Below are positions 36,956 through 46,196 of a stretch of 64,000 nt of DNA, one piece after another (the stretch's first letter is position 1; every line of letters starts with the position of its first letter). The notes below the pieces were generated by a model, which worked only from the letters and a program-made list of their open reading frames with translations, had not been told where the DNA came from and ran no database searches. The position numbers were made by a program, and so were the translations under genes. The stretch lies in NCBI RefSeq assembly GCF_003602005.1, contig NZ_QZWD01000005.1, positions 159,471 to 223,470 of the forward strand, read 5' to 3'. The DNA comes from Salinisphaera sp. Q1T1-3 (GTDB taxonomy: Bacteria; Pseudomonadota; Gammaproteobacteria; Nevskiales; Salinisphaeraceae).

Positions 36956-37714
36956 ATGACCGATCGTGACGAGCAGGAACAGGACTGGATCGGCGGCATG
37001 CACGCCGTGACCATGGCCTTGACGCAGGGGCGACGCGTGCGCCGTGTGCGCGTGGCGCGGGGCACCGCCGATGGCCGGACCCGGGCGTTGCTCGACGCAG
37101 CGGCCGCGGCCGGGGTGACGGTCGAGCACTGCGACCGGGCGGCACTTGATCGCCTGTTGCCGGATGTCCGTCACCAGGGATGTGCCGCGGAGATCGAGGG
37201 CACCCGGATCATCCGGGAATCGGCGCTGCCGGCACTACTGTCCGCGGTGTCGCAACCCTGGGTGCTCGCGCTCGATCAGGTTCAGGATCCGCATAATCTC
37301 GGCGCCTGTCTGCGTAGCGCGGCCGCGGCCGGTGTAAGTGCCGTCATCGCCCCGCGCAAACGGGCCGCCGGGTTGACCCGCGCGGCCCGCAAGGTCGCCG
37401 CCGGAGGCGCGGAGCTCGTGCCGTTCGTGCCCGTGAGCAATCTCGTCCGGGCGATCGACCGACTCAAAAGTGATGGCTTCTGGGCCATCGGACTCGCGGG
37501 CGAAGCCGGGGAAAGCCTGTATAGCGCGGCGTTGCCCGAGCCCATTGTCTGGGTGGCCGGCGGCGAGGCCGGCGGATTGCGCAGTCTGACGGCCGAGCAT
37601 TGTGATCGTCTGGTCTCGATTCCCATGGCGCCGGCCATGGAAAGCCTGAACGTGTCGGTGGCCACGAGCCTGGCCCTGTTCGAGACCGTGCGTCGCCGCA
37701 GCGCGATCGCATGA
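36956..37714 (+). CDS. rlmB: 23S rRNA (guanosine-2'-O-)-methyltransferase RlmB
   Basis: RlmB methylates the 2'-O of G2251 of 23S rRNA. The 252-residue SPOUT protein starts MTDRDEQEQDWIGGMHAV, has the N-terminal L7Ae-like substrate-binding domain and then the methyltransferase domain with LALDQVQDPHNLGACLRSA, WVAGGEAGGLRSL and the knot sequence IPMAPAMESLNVSVATSLALFE. ATG 36956 is selected; a start 16 codons earlier is less family-like. It precedes the rpsF ribosomal operon, as usual. Confidence 0.95.
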   Translation: MTDRDEQEQDWIGGMHAVTMALTQGRRVRRVRVARGTADGRTRALLDAAAAAGVTVEHCDRAALDRLLPDVRHQGCAAEIEGTRIIRESALPALLSAVSQPWVLALDQVQDPHNLGACLRSAAAAGVSAVIAPRKRAAGLTRAARKVAAGGAELVPFVPVSNLVRAIDRLKSDGFWAIGLAGEAGESLYSAALPEPIVWVAGGEAGGLRSLTAEHCDRLVSIPMAPAMESLNVSVATSLALFETVRRRSAIA

Positions 37715-37720
37715 CAGACG

Positions 37721-37749
37721 TTGCGTTGTCGGCGTCGAGCGCATAAAAT
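37721..37749 (+). promoter_or_regulatory. Sigma-70 promoter of rpsF-rpsR-rplI
   Basis: A -35 TTGCGT (37721-37726) and a -10 TAAAAT (37744-37749) are 17 bp apart, 82 bp before rpsF. This is the best promoter match in the gap after rlmB. Confidence 0.65.
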
Positions 37750-37830
37750 CGCGCGCCTTGCGGCCGAGGGCCGCATGTCCTTGCTCCACGGCGTCCATCG
37801 CCGGGAGCTGTCAACCACAAGGAATTCACC

Positions 37831-38187
37831 ATGCGACATTATGAAATCGTGTTTCTGGTCCACCCGGACCAGAGCGAGCAGGTGCCCGCCATGGTCGACA
37901 AGTATCGCGGCGTCGTCGAGAACGACGGCGGCACGGTACATCGCCATGAAGACTGGGGGCGTCGTCAGCTGGCCTACCCGATCACCAAGATCCACAAGGC
38001 GCACTACGTCCTGCTGAACGTCGAGTGCAGCCAGGAAGCCCGCGAGGAGCTGGAAGACCTGTTCCGCTTCAACGATGCGGTGCTCCGTCATCTCGTCATT
38101 TCGCGTCACAAGGCCGATGTCGATCCTTCGCCGCTGTCCAAGAACGCGGAGAAGGAAAAGGACACCAAGGCCCCGGCCGCCAGCTAA
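37831..38187 (+). CDS. rpsF: 30S ribosomal protein S6
   Basis: S6 binds 16S rRNA with S18. The 118-residue protein begins [25 protein letters not shown] and contains [19 protein letters not shown] and HYVLLNVE, as in the family. Its C-terminal tail after residue 95 is charged and short. A strong Shine-Dalgarno site AAGGA precedes the start. rpsR follows after 12 bp, so the two are cotranscribed. Confidence 0.97.
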   Translation: MRHYEIVFLVHPDQSEQVPAMVDKYRGVVENDGGTVHRHEDWGRRQLAYPITKIHKAHYVLLNVECSQEAREELEDLFRFNDAVLRHLVISRHKADVDPSPLSKNAEKEKDTKAPAAS

Positions 38188-38199
38188 AGGAATACCGAC

Positions 38200-38430
38200 A
38201 TGGCTCGTTTTTTCCGTCGCCGTCGCTACTGCAAGTTCACCGCCGAAGGCGTTGAAGAGATCGATTACAAGGATATCGAGACGCTCAAGCAGTACGTCAC
38301 TGAAACCGGCAAGATCGTTCCGTCCCGGATCACCGGAACGGCCGCGCGCTATCAGCGCCAGCTGTCGACCGCGGTCAAGCGGGCGCGCTTCCTGGCGCTG
38401 CTGCCGTACACCGACCGTCATTCGTCGTAG
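38200..38430 (+). CDS. rpsR: 30S ribosomal protein S18
   Basis: S18 partners S6 on the 30S platform. The 76-residue protein starts [18 protein letters not shown] and has [35 protein letters not shown], the canonical sequence. The single Cys of the bacterial N-terminal motif is kept. Its stop overlaps the Shine-Dalgarno site of rplI, which argues for coupled translation. Confidence 0.98.
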   Translation: MARFFRRRRYCKFTAEGVEEIDYKDIETLKQYVTETGKIVPSRITGTAARYQRQLSTAVKRARFLALLPYTDRHSS

Positions 38431-38439
38431 GAGATCCAC

Positions 38440-39045
38440 GTGGACGTCGTACTGCTACAGAAAATCCGCAACCTGGGCGACCTCGGCGACACCGTGAAGG
38501 TGCGTGCCGGCTACGGTCGTAACTATCTGTTCCCGCGTGGCATGGCGCTGCCGGCCACCAAGGCCAATCTGTCGGTGTTCGAAGAACGTCGTGCCGAGCT
38601 GGAAGCCGCATCGCAGCAGCGTGAAGACCGCGCGAACCTGCGCGCCGGCCAGCTGCGCAACCAGAGCTTCGTCATCGCCATGCGTGCCTCGGACGAGGGC
38701 AAGCTCTACGGCTCCGTCGGGCCGCAGGAGATCGCGGCCACGGTCAACGATGACGGCATCGAGCTGGACCCGCGCGAGATCACGCTGGTCGAAGGCACGA
38801 TCCGCCAGGTCGGCTACTACACGGCCGAGCTGACCCTGCACGCCGAAGTCGTCGTCGAGATCGAGATCGTCGTCGCGCAGCAGACCGACATGGGCGTCAA
38901 CATGCCGGCTCGCGTCAACGAGAACACCGAAGACGACGCCACGGCCGATGAGGTCGAAGGCGAGCGCGTCGAGGATGCCGGCGAACCCGCCGATGCCTCG
39001 GCCACCGAAGCCGACGCGCCTATCGGCGAGCGGGAAACGCCCTAG
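38440..39045 (+). CDS. rplI: 50S ribosomal protein L9 with long acidic C-terminal extension
   Basis: L9 binds 23S rRNA and affects frameshifting. The N-domain VVLLQKIRNLGDLGDTVKVRAGYGRNYLFPRGMALPA and the connecting helix are typical. The usual length is about 150 residues; this protein has 201, the last 50 being acidic (ARVNENTEDDATADEVEGER and on). The GTG start at 38440 is backed by AGGAG seven bases upstream. A terminator follows the stop, so the operon ends here. Confidence 0.96.
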   Translation: MDVVLLQKIRNLGDLGDTVKVRAGYGRNYLFPRGMALPATKANLSVFEERRAELEAASQQREDRANLRAGQLRNQSFVIAMRASDEGKLYGSVGPQEIAATVNDDGIELDPREITLVEGTIRQVGYYTAELTLHAEVVVEIEIVVAQQTDMGVNMPARVNENTEDDATADEVEGERVEDAGEPADASATEADAPIGERETP

Positions 39046-39070
39046 GGCGATCGTATGCCGCCGACAGAAA

Positions 39071-39096
39071 ACGCCGCCTTCGGGCGGCGTTTTTTT
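39071..39096 (+). terminator. Rho-independent terminator after rplI
   Basis: A perfect 8-bp stem ACGCCGCC-TTCG-GGCGGCGT is followed by a run of seven T (39090-39096), 25 bp past the rplI stop. The UUCG loop is a stable tetraloop. Confidence 0.95.
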
Positions 39097-39279
39097 GCGC
39101 GTTCGTCATGCTTGTCGCGCCGGCGAGCGGCGCCGTCGTGGCCGGTCGGGTCGCCCCGTGATTCGGGCACAGGCCGAGCCGGGCCCCGGTGCAGACCGCT
39201 GACGGCAATCGCCCGATGATTCCGGGGATTTCCTGTCGTAAACTGCGCACACCTTCGCTCACCCGTCAGCTGAGTCTTC

Positions 39280-40635
39280 ATGGCCGAAGCCAAGTTGCCC
39301 CCGCATTCGACCGAAGCCGAACAGTCGGTCATCGGTGGTCTGCTGCTCTCCGAAAAGGCCTGGGACGATATCGCCGGGGCCGTCAACGAAGAGGATTTCT
39401 ATCGCGAGGACCATCGCCTGCTGTATCGCGGGCTCGCCGATCTGGCCGACCGGGGCCAGCCGCGGGATCTGGTCACGCTGACCGAGTGGTTGCGCAATAC
39501 CGACCTGCTGGAGAAGGCAGGCGGAGCGACCTACATCGGCAATCTGGCGGCCGATATTCCCAGTGCCGCGAACATCAAGGCCTACGCCGATATCGTTCGC
39601 GAGCGCTCGATCATGCGCCAGTTGATCCGGGCGGGCGACCAGATCACGACGTCGTCTTTCGACCCGCAAGGGCAGAGCGCCGAGGATCTGCTGGGCTCGG
39701 CCGAAAGAGAGATCTTTGCGATCGCCGAGCGCGGCCGCAAGGGCGGCGAGGGGCCGATCGGGCTGAACGCGCTGCTGACCAAGGCGGTCAATCACATCGA
39801 GCAGCTGGTTGCGCGCGAAGGCGCTTTCTCCGGCGTACCGACCGGCCTGATCGAGTTCGACAAGCTGACCAACGGCCTGCAGCCGGCCGATCTGCTGATC
39901 CTGGCCGGCCGGCCGTCCATGGGCAAGACCTCGCTTGCGATGAATATCGTCGAGAATATCTCGATCAAGGAAAAGATTCCGGTCGCCGTGTTCTCGCTTG
40001 AAATGCCGGCCGAGCAGCTCGTCATCCGTATGATTTCGTCCTGGGGACGGGTCGATCAGTCGCGTCTGCGCAGCGGGCGCCTGACCGAGGACGACTGGCC
40101 GAAGATCACCTCGGCGATCGGCATCATGAACGAGAACGCCAAGCTGTTCATCGACGACACAGCCGGCATGTCGCCCTCGGAAATGCGCGCGCGGGCACGC
40201 CGACTCAAGCGCGAGCATGACATCGGCCTGGTGGTGGTCGATTATCTCCAGCTCATGCAGGTGCCGGGCACGACAGAGAACCGGACCAACGAGATTTCGG
40301 AAATCTCGCGTCAGCTCAAGGCCATGGCCAAGGAGCTCAACGTCCCGGTGATCGCGCTATCCCAGCTCAACCGCCAGGTCGAGCAGCGCGACAACAAGCG
40401 TCCGCGCATGTCGGATCTGCGTGAGTCCGGCGGTATCGAGCAGGACGCCGACGTGATCCTGTTCGTCTATCGCGACGAGGTCTATAACGAGGACAGCGAA
40501 GACAAGGGGGTAGCGGAGATCATCATCGGCAAGCAGCGTAACGGCCCGCTCGGCACCGCCCGCACGGCCTTCCTGTCGCATCTCACGCGGTTTGAGAATC
40601 TGCAGGATCACTACGACGAAGACTTCATCGACTGA
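39280..40635 (+). CDS. dnaB: Replicative DNA helicase DnaB
   Basis: DnaB is the hexameric 5'-to-3' helicase of the replication fork. The 451-residue protein has the N-terminal DnaG-interaction domain (PPHSTEAEQSVIGGLLLSEKAWDDI), then the RecA-like core with Walker A GRPSMGKTS, Walker B VVVDYLQLM, the H3-type VPVIALSQLNRQVEQRDNKRPRMSDLRESGGIEQDADVI and arginine finger region GKQRNGPLGT. No intein or insertion interrupts it. The stop shares one base with the alr start, so the two genes are a coupled pair, as in relatives. Confidence 0.97.
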   Translation: MAEAKLPPHSTEAEQSVIGGLLLSEKAWDDIAGAVNEEDFYREDHRLLYRGLADLADRGQPRDLVTLTEWLRNTDLLEKAGGATYIGNLAADIPSAANIKAYADIVRERSIMRQLIRAGDQITTSSFDPQGQSAEDLLGSAEREIFAIAERGRKGGEGPIGLNALLTKAVNHIEQLVAREGAFSGVPTGLIEFDKLTNGLQPADLLILAGRPSMGKTSLAMNIVENISIKEKIPVAVFSLEMPAEQLVIRMISSWGRVDQSRLRSGRLTEDDWPKITSAIGIMNENAKLFIDDTAGMSPSEMRARARRLKREHDIGLVVVDYLQLMQVPGTTENRTNEISEISRQLKAMAKELNVPVIALSQLNRQVEQRDNKRPRMSDLRESGGIEQDADVILFVYRDEVYNEDSEDKGVAEIIIGKQRNGPLGTARTAFLSHLTRFENLQDHYDEDFID

Positions 40636-41708
40636 TGACACGCGCCGTTGCCACGATCGACCGAGCCGCGCTCGGGCACAACCTCGCGCGCGTGCGCGCC
40701 ATGGCGCCGGGGCGTGAGATCTTCGCGGCCGTCAAGGCAGACGGCTACGGACACGGGGCCGCCGTAGTCGCTGCCACGCTCGCCGAGGCCGGCGTCGACG
40801 GGTTCGCCGTGTCGAGTCTCGACGAGGCACTCGCATTGCGCTGGGCCGGGATCGCGGCGCCGATCATGACGTTATCGCAGCCGCTGGACGGGCCGACGCT
40901 CGCCGCGATGGGCGAACATGCGATCTCGCCGGTGGTCTTCGATGCCGCCCACTGGGCGGCGCTCGCCGATTATCGCGGCCCGCGGCTTGCGGCCTGGTGC
41001 AAGCTGGACTCGGGCATGCACCGACTCGGCTTCCCGGCCAACGAGGCCGGGGCGCTGGCAACGCGGTTCGCCGACCTGGCCGCGGTCGATCTCGTCGGCT
41101 GGATGACCCATCTCGGCTGCGCGGACGATCCGACCTCGCCGCTGACCCTGCACCAGTTGGCCTGTTTCGACAACGCCACCGCTGGCCTGCCCGGCAAACG
41201 CTCGATCGCGAATTCGGCCGGGGTGATCGCCTGGCCGGACAGTCATGCCGATCGTCTCCGACCCGGCATCATGCTCTACGGCAGTTCACCGATGACCGAC
41301 CGCGACGCCGAGGCGCTGGATCTGTCGCCGGTCATGCATCTCACCGCACCGCTCATCAGTCGCCGCGACCTGCCGGCCGGCGAGCCCATCGGCTACGGCG
41401 CGACCTGGAGCACGCCGGAGGCGATGCCGGTGGGCGTGGTTGGCATCGGCTACGGGGACGGCTACCCGCGGCATGCGCCCTCCGGCACGCCGATCCGGCT
41501 GGGCGATGCCATCGTGCCGCTGATCGGGCGGGTGTCGATGGACATGATCACGGTGGATCTGCGGACCGCGCCGGGCGCTGCCATCGGTGATCGGGCCACG
41601 CTCTGGGGGCGCGGTCTGTCCGCCGACACGGTGGCCCGGGCGGCGGGCACGATCGCCTACGAGCTGTTCTGCCAGCTCACCCCGCGCGTCCAGTTCGACA
41701 TCATCTGA
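40635..41708 (+). CDS. alr: Alanine racemase
   Basis: Alr makes D-alanine for peptidoglycan using PLP. The 357-residue protein carries the PLP-Lys motif AAVKADGYGHGAAVV, the second catalytic Tyr in GYGATWSTPE (with IGYGDGYPRHA), and MHLTAPLISRRDLPAGE. The C-terminal Greek-key domain contains VIPLIGRVSMDMITVDL-like text (AIVPLIGRVSMDMITVDLR). It overlaps the dnaB stop by one base. A partial family A element starts just after it. Confidence 0.96.
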   Translation: MTRAVATIDRAALGHNLARVRAMAPGREIFAAVKADGYGHGAAVVAATLAEAGVDGFAVSSLDEALALRWAGIAAPIMTLSQPLDGPTLAAMGEHAISPVVFDAAHWAALADYRGPRLAAWCKLDSGMHRLGFPANEAGALATRFADLAAVDLVGWMTHLGCADDPTSPLTLHQLACFDNATAGLPGKRSIANSAGVIAWPDSHADRLRPGIMLYGSSPMTDRDAEALDLSPVMHLTAPLISRRDLPAGEPIGYGATWSTPEAMPVGVVGIGYGDGYPRHAPSGTPIRLGDAIVPLIGRVSMDMITVDLRTAPGAAIGDRATLWGRGLSADTVARAAGTIAYELFCQLTPRVQFDII

Positions 41709-41776
41709 CGCGGTACCAGCCTGTCGTCGCGCGCCGCGGCCTCATGCGCCGCCCCCGCTCGGCGGCCCGCGCCTTG

Positions 41777-41919
41777 CTTGTCCTTTTGGGTTGGTCCGCA
41801 AATCGCGCCCTGCGGCGTTGTCAGTCTGATCGTGGCACGCCACGGTCGGCGACTCGCGCCTTGCCGGACACACGGCGGTCTCTCGACGAAAAGGCGCTCG
41901 AACGAAACATCAACAGGCC
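41777..41919. mobile_element. Family A element, copy 2 (right part only)
   Basis: This holds the right third of the element: the GGTTGGTCCGC-like stretch, the hairpin GATCGTGGC-AC-GCCACGGTC at 41828-41847 (one wobble pair) and the terminal inverted end finishing CATCAACAGGCC at 41919. CTAA follows and supplies the stop codon of the hydrolase on the minus strand. The left end could not be found in 41709-41776, so it is truncated or diverged. Confidence 0.75.
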
Positions 41920-42837
41920 CTAACGGCGTCGGGCGAGGGCGCGCTTGCAGAAATCGATCTGTTCGGCGATCGCGGTTCGGAAGCCGGCGCCGCGATAGAT
42001 CTCGAAGTGGCCAATATCGAAATGTTGCTCGATGACATGATCATCGGCATGCATCAACAAGGCCGCTGAGGCATCGGCCGGCGCGACCGTATCGGCTTCG
42101 CAGAGCTGTACCAGCGCCGGGCAGTCGAGCCGGGTGAGGCGTTTGCCGGGGCGATAGAGCACGAGTGTGAGAAACAGCCGGGCAGTCATCTCGTTGCGCC
42201 AGTCCTCCGGCGTGATGGCCTGATAACCGTCATAGGCATCGGCGGTGTTCATGGCCGCGAGCTGACCGGGCCGGGCAACGAGCGGGACGCGATAAGGCTC
42301 GGCACCGGCCAGGTTCGCCAGATGATCACGAATCGCTGCCCAGCCGAGTCTGATGACGTGCCAGAGCCCGCTACGCCGCATGGCTTCCAGCACCGAGGCA
42401 CGGCCGTCCAGCATCGGGCCCTGGGCGATCACCGCCGCGATGCGATCATCGGCAGCTGCCACGGCGATGACGTGGCCGCCGGAAAACGAGGTGCCCCAAA
42501 CGCCGATACGGTCCGGATCGATACCCTCGACCTTGCGGGCCGCGGCCACGGCGGCCCGCCAGTCCGCGAGTTGGGCGCCGACCTTGAGCAGCTGTCGTGG
42601 CTGACCGTCGCTGGCGCCGAAGTAACGATAGTCGAACAACAGCACGGCGAAGCCGGCACCGGCGAATGCCTCGGCATAGGGTTCGAGTCCGGCATCGCGC
42701 GTGCCGCCGAGGCCGTGTGCCATCACGATGCACGGCACGCCGGCGGCATCCTCGCGTCCGTCGTGCTGTGCCGGATAGAACCAGGCGCGGCAGGTGGTGC
42801 CGTGGCTCTGGAATTCGAAGTCTTCGCGGTCGACCAT
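41920..42837 (-). CDS. Alpha/beta hydrolase (dienelactone hydrolase/prolyl-oligopeptidase-like)
   Basis: A 305-residue alpha/beta hydrolase. The N-terminal beta-sandwich strand RAWFYPAQHDGRED is followed by the oxyanion segment VMAHGLGGTRDAGLEPYAE, then DRIGVWGTSFSGGHVIAVAA with the nucleophile Ser in GTSFSGG and a late HFDIGHFEIYRG supplying His. An acid probably lies at CEADTVAPADAS. Substrate unknown; CocE/NonD-like and S15 relatives are possible. The stop codon TAG is the CTAA that flanks the family A element. No strong Shine-Dalgarno site was seen before ATG 42837. Confidence 0.8.
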   Translation of the reverse strand: MVDREDFEFQSHGTTCRAWFYPAQHDGREDAAGVPCIVMAHGLGGTRDAGLEPYAEAFAGAGFAVLLFDYRYFGASDGQPRQLLKVGAQLADWRAAVAAARKVEGIDPDRIGVWGTSFSGGHVIAVAAADDRIAAVIAQGPMLDGRASVLEAMRRSGLWHVIRLGWAAIRDHLANLAGAEPYRVPLVARPGQLAAMNTADAYDGYQAITPEDWRNEMTARLFLTLVLYRPGKRLTRLDCPALVQLCEADTVAPADASAALLMHADDHVIEQHFDIGHFEIYRGAGFRTAIAEQIDFCKRALARRR

Positions 42838-43059
42838 GCCTACTCGTTCTGGGATGGAAAAGCCATGGCACACTGCTCGCTCATCGACGCGCGGTGTGCC
42901 GGCCGGTGACTGTCGTGCCCCTGCAATATTTCGCTCGCCGCGCCGTCGCCCGGTCGCAGCGCAGCGCCGAACTCGCCCCAAACCGTGCCCGGCGCGGGCT
43001 TGACTCCAACAGCGCCCGACACGAAAGGGCGCAGGGACAAAGCCCGTCGTCCGCGGTTG
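42838..43059. other. Intergenic region between the hydrolase and the radA-side element
   Basis: Nothing coding was recognised. It must hold the hydrolase promoter on the minus strand. Beyond it lies a partial family A element (43060-43213). Confidence 0.4.
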
Positions 43060-43213
43060 CCCGTCTGGATCGTGACGCATCTCGATCTGTAGGGCGCGGC
43101 TTGCAGGGCAAGGCTTGCGCAACGCCAACACGGTGTTGGGCCGCAACTCGCGCCTTGCAGGACACACTGCGGTCTCTCGACGAAAAGGCGCTCGAACGAA
43201 ACATCAACAGGCC
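43060..43213. mobile_element. Family A element, copy 3 (right part, diverged left part)
   Basis: The right half matches copies 1 and 2: AACTCGCGCCTTGCAGGACA, then the tract with CGGTCTCTCGACGAAAAGGC and the end AACATCAACAGGCC at 43213, followed by CTAG. The left part near 43060-43130 (TCTGGATCGTGACGC and on) is related to copy 1 but diverged and its left terminus was not found. It lies 36 bp before radA. Confidence 0.7.
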
Positions 43214-43249
43214 CTAGTATGCCCGTTTGTTACATCAATCCAAGACGGG

Positions 43250-44620
43250 ATGGCAAAGAACAGGACGGTATTCGTCTGCGATAGCTGCGGTGCGACCCAG
43301 CCCAAGTGGTCCGGCCAGTGTCCCGATTGTGGCGCATGGAACACGCTGACCGAAACCGTGCCGGCCGCGCCGAGCAAGCCCGGGGCCGCGGCACCGCCCG
43401 TTTCCTTTGGCGAAACCACGCCACAGGTTCAGAAACTCAACGCCATCACGCCGCGTGAAACACCCAGGACACCGACCGGGCTGTCCGAGCTCGACCGCGT
43501 GCTGGGCGGCGGCCTGGTGCCCGGCTCGGTGATTCTCATCGGCGGCGATCCCGGTATCGGAAAGTCGACGCTGTTGTTGCAGGTCCTGGCCCAGCTGTCG
43601 GCCGATATACCTGCACTCTACGATACCGGCGAAGAATCGCTGGAGCAGGTCCAGTTGCGCGCGCAGCGACTCGGCGTGGCGAACGCGGATCTGGCCGTTC
43701 TGGCCGAGACCTGCGTCGAGCGCGTGCTGGCGCTGGCCAAGCCGCAGGCGCCGCGACTGCTGGTTGTCGACTCGATCCAGACGGTCTTCTCGCAGGCGTT
43801 GTCCTCGGCGCCGGGCAGCGTCTCGCAGGTGCGCGAATCGGCCTCGATGCTCGTGCGTTTCGCCAAGGCTACGGGGACCGCACTCATTCTGGTGGGGCAC
43901 GTCACCAAGGAAGGCACGATTGCCGGACCGCGCGTACTGGAGCATATGGTCGACACGGTGCTTTATTTCGAGGCCGAGGCCTCTTCGCGTTTTCGCGTGA
44001 TTCGCGCCGTAAAGAACCGCTTCGGGGCAGTCAACGAGCTGGGCGTGTTCGCCATGTCGGGCGCCGGCCTCAAGCAGGTGACCAACCCGAGCGCGATCTT
44101 CCTTTCGCGTCACGACGCCGCGGTGCCGGGCAGTGCGGTCATGGTCACCCGCGAGGGTTCGCGTCCCATGCTCGTCGAGGTCCAGGCTCTGGTCGACGGC
44201 TCGCAGCTGGCCAATCCGCGCCGGGTGGCGCTCGGCCCGGATTCTCAGCGTCTTGCCATGTTACTGGCTGTGTTGCATCGCCACGGCGGGATCGCGCTCG
44301 GCGACCAGGATGTGTTCGTCAACGTGGTCGGGGGCATGCGCGTTTCGGAAACGGCTGCCGATCTGGCTATCGTGCTGGCCGCCTTGTCGAGCTTTCGTGA
44401 TCGGCCGCTGGGTGAGGCGTTGATCATCTTCGGCGAAATCGGTCTGGCCGGCGAGATACGGCCGGTGCCCGGCGGCGAGGAACGCCTGGCGGAGGCTGCC
44501 AAGCACGGTTTCAAGCGGGCGATCGTGCCCAAGGCCAATGCACCGCGCTCCGGACAGATCGGCGACCTGGCAGTCGTCGGCGTGGGCCGACTGGCCGATG
44601 CCATCGAGGCGGTGGGTTAG
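43250..44620 (+). CDS. radA: DNA repair protein RadA/Sms
   Basis: RadA processes recombination intermediates with a branch-migrating, RecA-like motor. The 456-residue protein starts MAKNRTVFVCDSCGATQPKWSGQCPDCG, a four-Cys zinc finger, followed by Walker A GGDPGIGKST, Walker B RLLVVDSIQTV, the RadA-specific KNRFG motif (RAVKNRFGAVNELGVF) and the C-terminal Lon-protease-like domain (GGIALGDQDVFVNVVGGMRVSE). ATG 43250 is chosen by the zinc finger. The upstream 36 bp after the family A element must hold its ribosome site, and any promoter must lie there or inside the element. Confidence 0.96.
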   Translation: MAKNRTVFVCDSCGATQPKWSGQCPDCGAWNTLTETVPAAPSKPGAAAPPVSFGETTPQVQKLNAITPRETPRTPTGLSELDRVLGGGLVPGSVILIGGDPGIGKSTLLLQVLAQLSADIPALYDTGEESLEQVQLRAQRLGVANADLAVLAETCVERVLALAKPQAPRLLVVDSIQTVFSQALSSAPGSVSQVRESASMLVRFAKATGTALILVGHVTKEGTIAGPRVLEHMVDTVLYFEAEASSRFRVIRAVKNRFGAVNELGVFAMSGAGLKQVTNPSAIFLSRHDAAVPGSAVMVTREGSRPMLVEVQALVDGSQLANPRRVALGPDSQRLAMLLAVLHRHGGIALGDQDVFVNVVGGMRVSETAADLAIVLAALSSFRDRPLGEALIIFGEIGLAGEIRPVPGGEERLAEAAKHGFKRAIVPKANAPRSGQIGDLAVVGVGRLADAIEAVG

Positions 44621-44726
44621 GGCTCGTCGCTTTTGCGTATGCGCGCCGCGTTGGCGCGATACCCGGTGTCCCGGCAAGGGGCCAGTCGCCGTATCGGCTC
44701 GGCCCGGTCTTGAGTTACGCGCCGGG

Positions 44727-44760
44727 CCGGCACCGAGGGTGGATCAGCACTCGGTGCCGG
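44727..44760. terminator. Inverted repeat between convergent radA and the CorC-type gene
   Basis: CCGGCACCGAG (44727-44737) and CTCGGTGCCGG (44750-44760) form an 11-bp perfect stem with a 12-base loop in the 200-bp convergent gap. There is no T tract. It could serve as a two-way transcription barrier. Confidence 0.45.
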
Positions 44761-44820
44761 TCGGCCGTGCGCGCTCATGGCCGGTGGGCACAGGCAGGCG
44801 CTGGCGCGTGCGCCGATGTG

Positions 44821-46134
44821 TCAGCGCTCGTCGTGTGCCTGCGCTGTCTGTTCTGCCAGCGGCAGCGCCCGGCGCTTGCGACGCGGCGGGCGTACGCGCA
44901 CGGTCGAGACCAGGCTCGCGCTGGTTTCGACGATCTCGAAGACATATTTGTCGATCTTGAGCCGTGTACCGGGCTCCGGAATGGTTTCGGTCTGTTCGGT
45001 GATCAGGCCGTTGATGGTCTTGGGCCCGTCGACTGGCAGACGCCAGCCGAGCGCCCGGTTGAGCGAGCGCAGTGCCACGGTGCCGTCGACGAGGTAACTG
45101 TTCTCGCCGTCCATGGTGACGTTCTTCACGCGCGTGAGCGGGTCGGTGGTGAATTCGCCCACGATCTCCTCGAGAATGTCTTCGAGCGTGGCCAGGCCCT
45201 GAATGTCGCCGTATTCATCGACAACGAAACCGATACGGCGCTTCTGATTCTGAAAATTGAGCAGCTGCTGGTTGAGCGGCGTGTTCTCGGGAATGAAGTA
45301 GGGCGTGCGGGCCATCGCCAGCAGGCTGTTCTGGTCCAGCTCGTTGTTCGAGATCAGGGCCAGCACCCGACGCATGTGCACGATGCCGCGGATCTCGTCG
45401 ATCGAGCCGTCATAAAGTGGCAGTCGCGTGTGCTGATTGTGGACCAGCTGCTCGAGGATCTCGGGCCAGGGCTTGCTGATATCGATGCCCACGATCTCGT
45501 TGCGCGGGATCATGATGTCCTCGACCGTGGCGTTTTCCATGTCGAGGATCGACAGCAGCATCTGCTGGTGGCGCCGCGGGATCATCGCGCCGGCTTCGGT
45601 GACCACGGTGCGTAGTTCTTCCGACGACAGTGAATGGGACGCGGCGTCCTCGGGCGAGACACGCAGGATCCACAACAGGCCGCGGCCGGCCGAGTTGAAC
45701 AGATAGACCACCGGCCAGAACACGCGCAGCATCGGCTTGTAAAGATACGCGGCGGGATAGGCGATGCGTTCCGGATAGAGCGCCGACAGCGTCTTCGGCG
45801 TGACCTCGGAAAAGATCAATACCAGGATCGTCAGCACGATGGTCGAGATCACCACGCCGAAATCGCCGTAGAGCCGGATGCCGATGACCGTGGCCAGCGA
45901 CGAGGCGATGATGTTGACCAGGTTGTTGCCGAGCAGAATCAGCCCGATGAGCTTGTCCGGTGTTTCCAGCATGTCTGCCGCCCGGCGCGCGCCGCCGTGG
46001 CCGGTCTGGGCCAGATGCTTCATCCGATACCGGTTGAGCGTCATCAGCCCGGTTTCGGAGCCGGAGAAGAATGCCGACAGCGCCAGCATCGAGAACAGGA
46101 TGCAGAACAGCACCCATAAGGGGATCGTGTCCAA
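44821..46134 (-). CDS. DUF21/CBS-domain membrane protein of the CorC/HlyC family (YfjD type)
   Basis: A 437-residue protein with an N-terminal DUF21 region of several membrane segments (LWVLFCILFSMLALSAFFSGSETGLMTLNR, LIGLILLGNNLVNIIASSLA, VLTILVLIFSEVTPKTL), a tandem CBS pair (IMIPRNEIVGIDI through GFVVDEYGDIQGLATLEDILEEIVGE) and a C-terminal CorC_HlyC domain. These proteins are linked to magnesium or cobalt efflux and resistance; the exact role here is unknown. The start is TTG 46134 because no better start fits the DUF21 N-terminus; this is uncertain. It follows the YpjD-type gene on the same strand. Confidence 0.85.
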   Translation of the reverse strand: MDTIPLWVLFCILFSMLALSAFFSGSETGLMTLNRYRMKHLAQTGHGGARRAADMLETPDKLIGLILLGNNLVNIIASSLATVIGIRLYGDFGVVISTIVLTILVLIFSEVTPKTLSALYPERIAYPAAYLYKPMLRVFWPVVYLFNSAGRGLLWILRVSPEDAASHSLSSEELRTVVTEAGAMIPRRHQQMLLSILDMENATVEDIMIPRNEIVGIDISKPWPEILEQLVHNQHTRLPLYDGSIDEIRGIVHMRRVLALISNNELDQNSLLAMARTPYFIPENTPLNQQLLNFQNQKRRIGFVVDEYGDIQGLATLEDILEEIVGEFTTDPLTRVKNVTMDGENSYLVDGTVALRSLNRALGWRLPVDGPKTINGLITEQTETIPEPGTRLKIDKYVFEIVETSASLVSTVRVRPPRRKRRALPLAEQTAQAHDER

Positions 46135-46196
46135 GGACTTCGGGGCTCGTGATCAAATGAGTTGTGGTACGGGCGAATGGCCGTTGCACATCGCAA

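Noticed and set aside
35334..37145. 603-residue minus-strand frame over rnr, the OmpA-like gene and rlmB
   Set aside because: All three covered genes are recognised on the plus strand by motifs; this frame has none.
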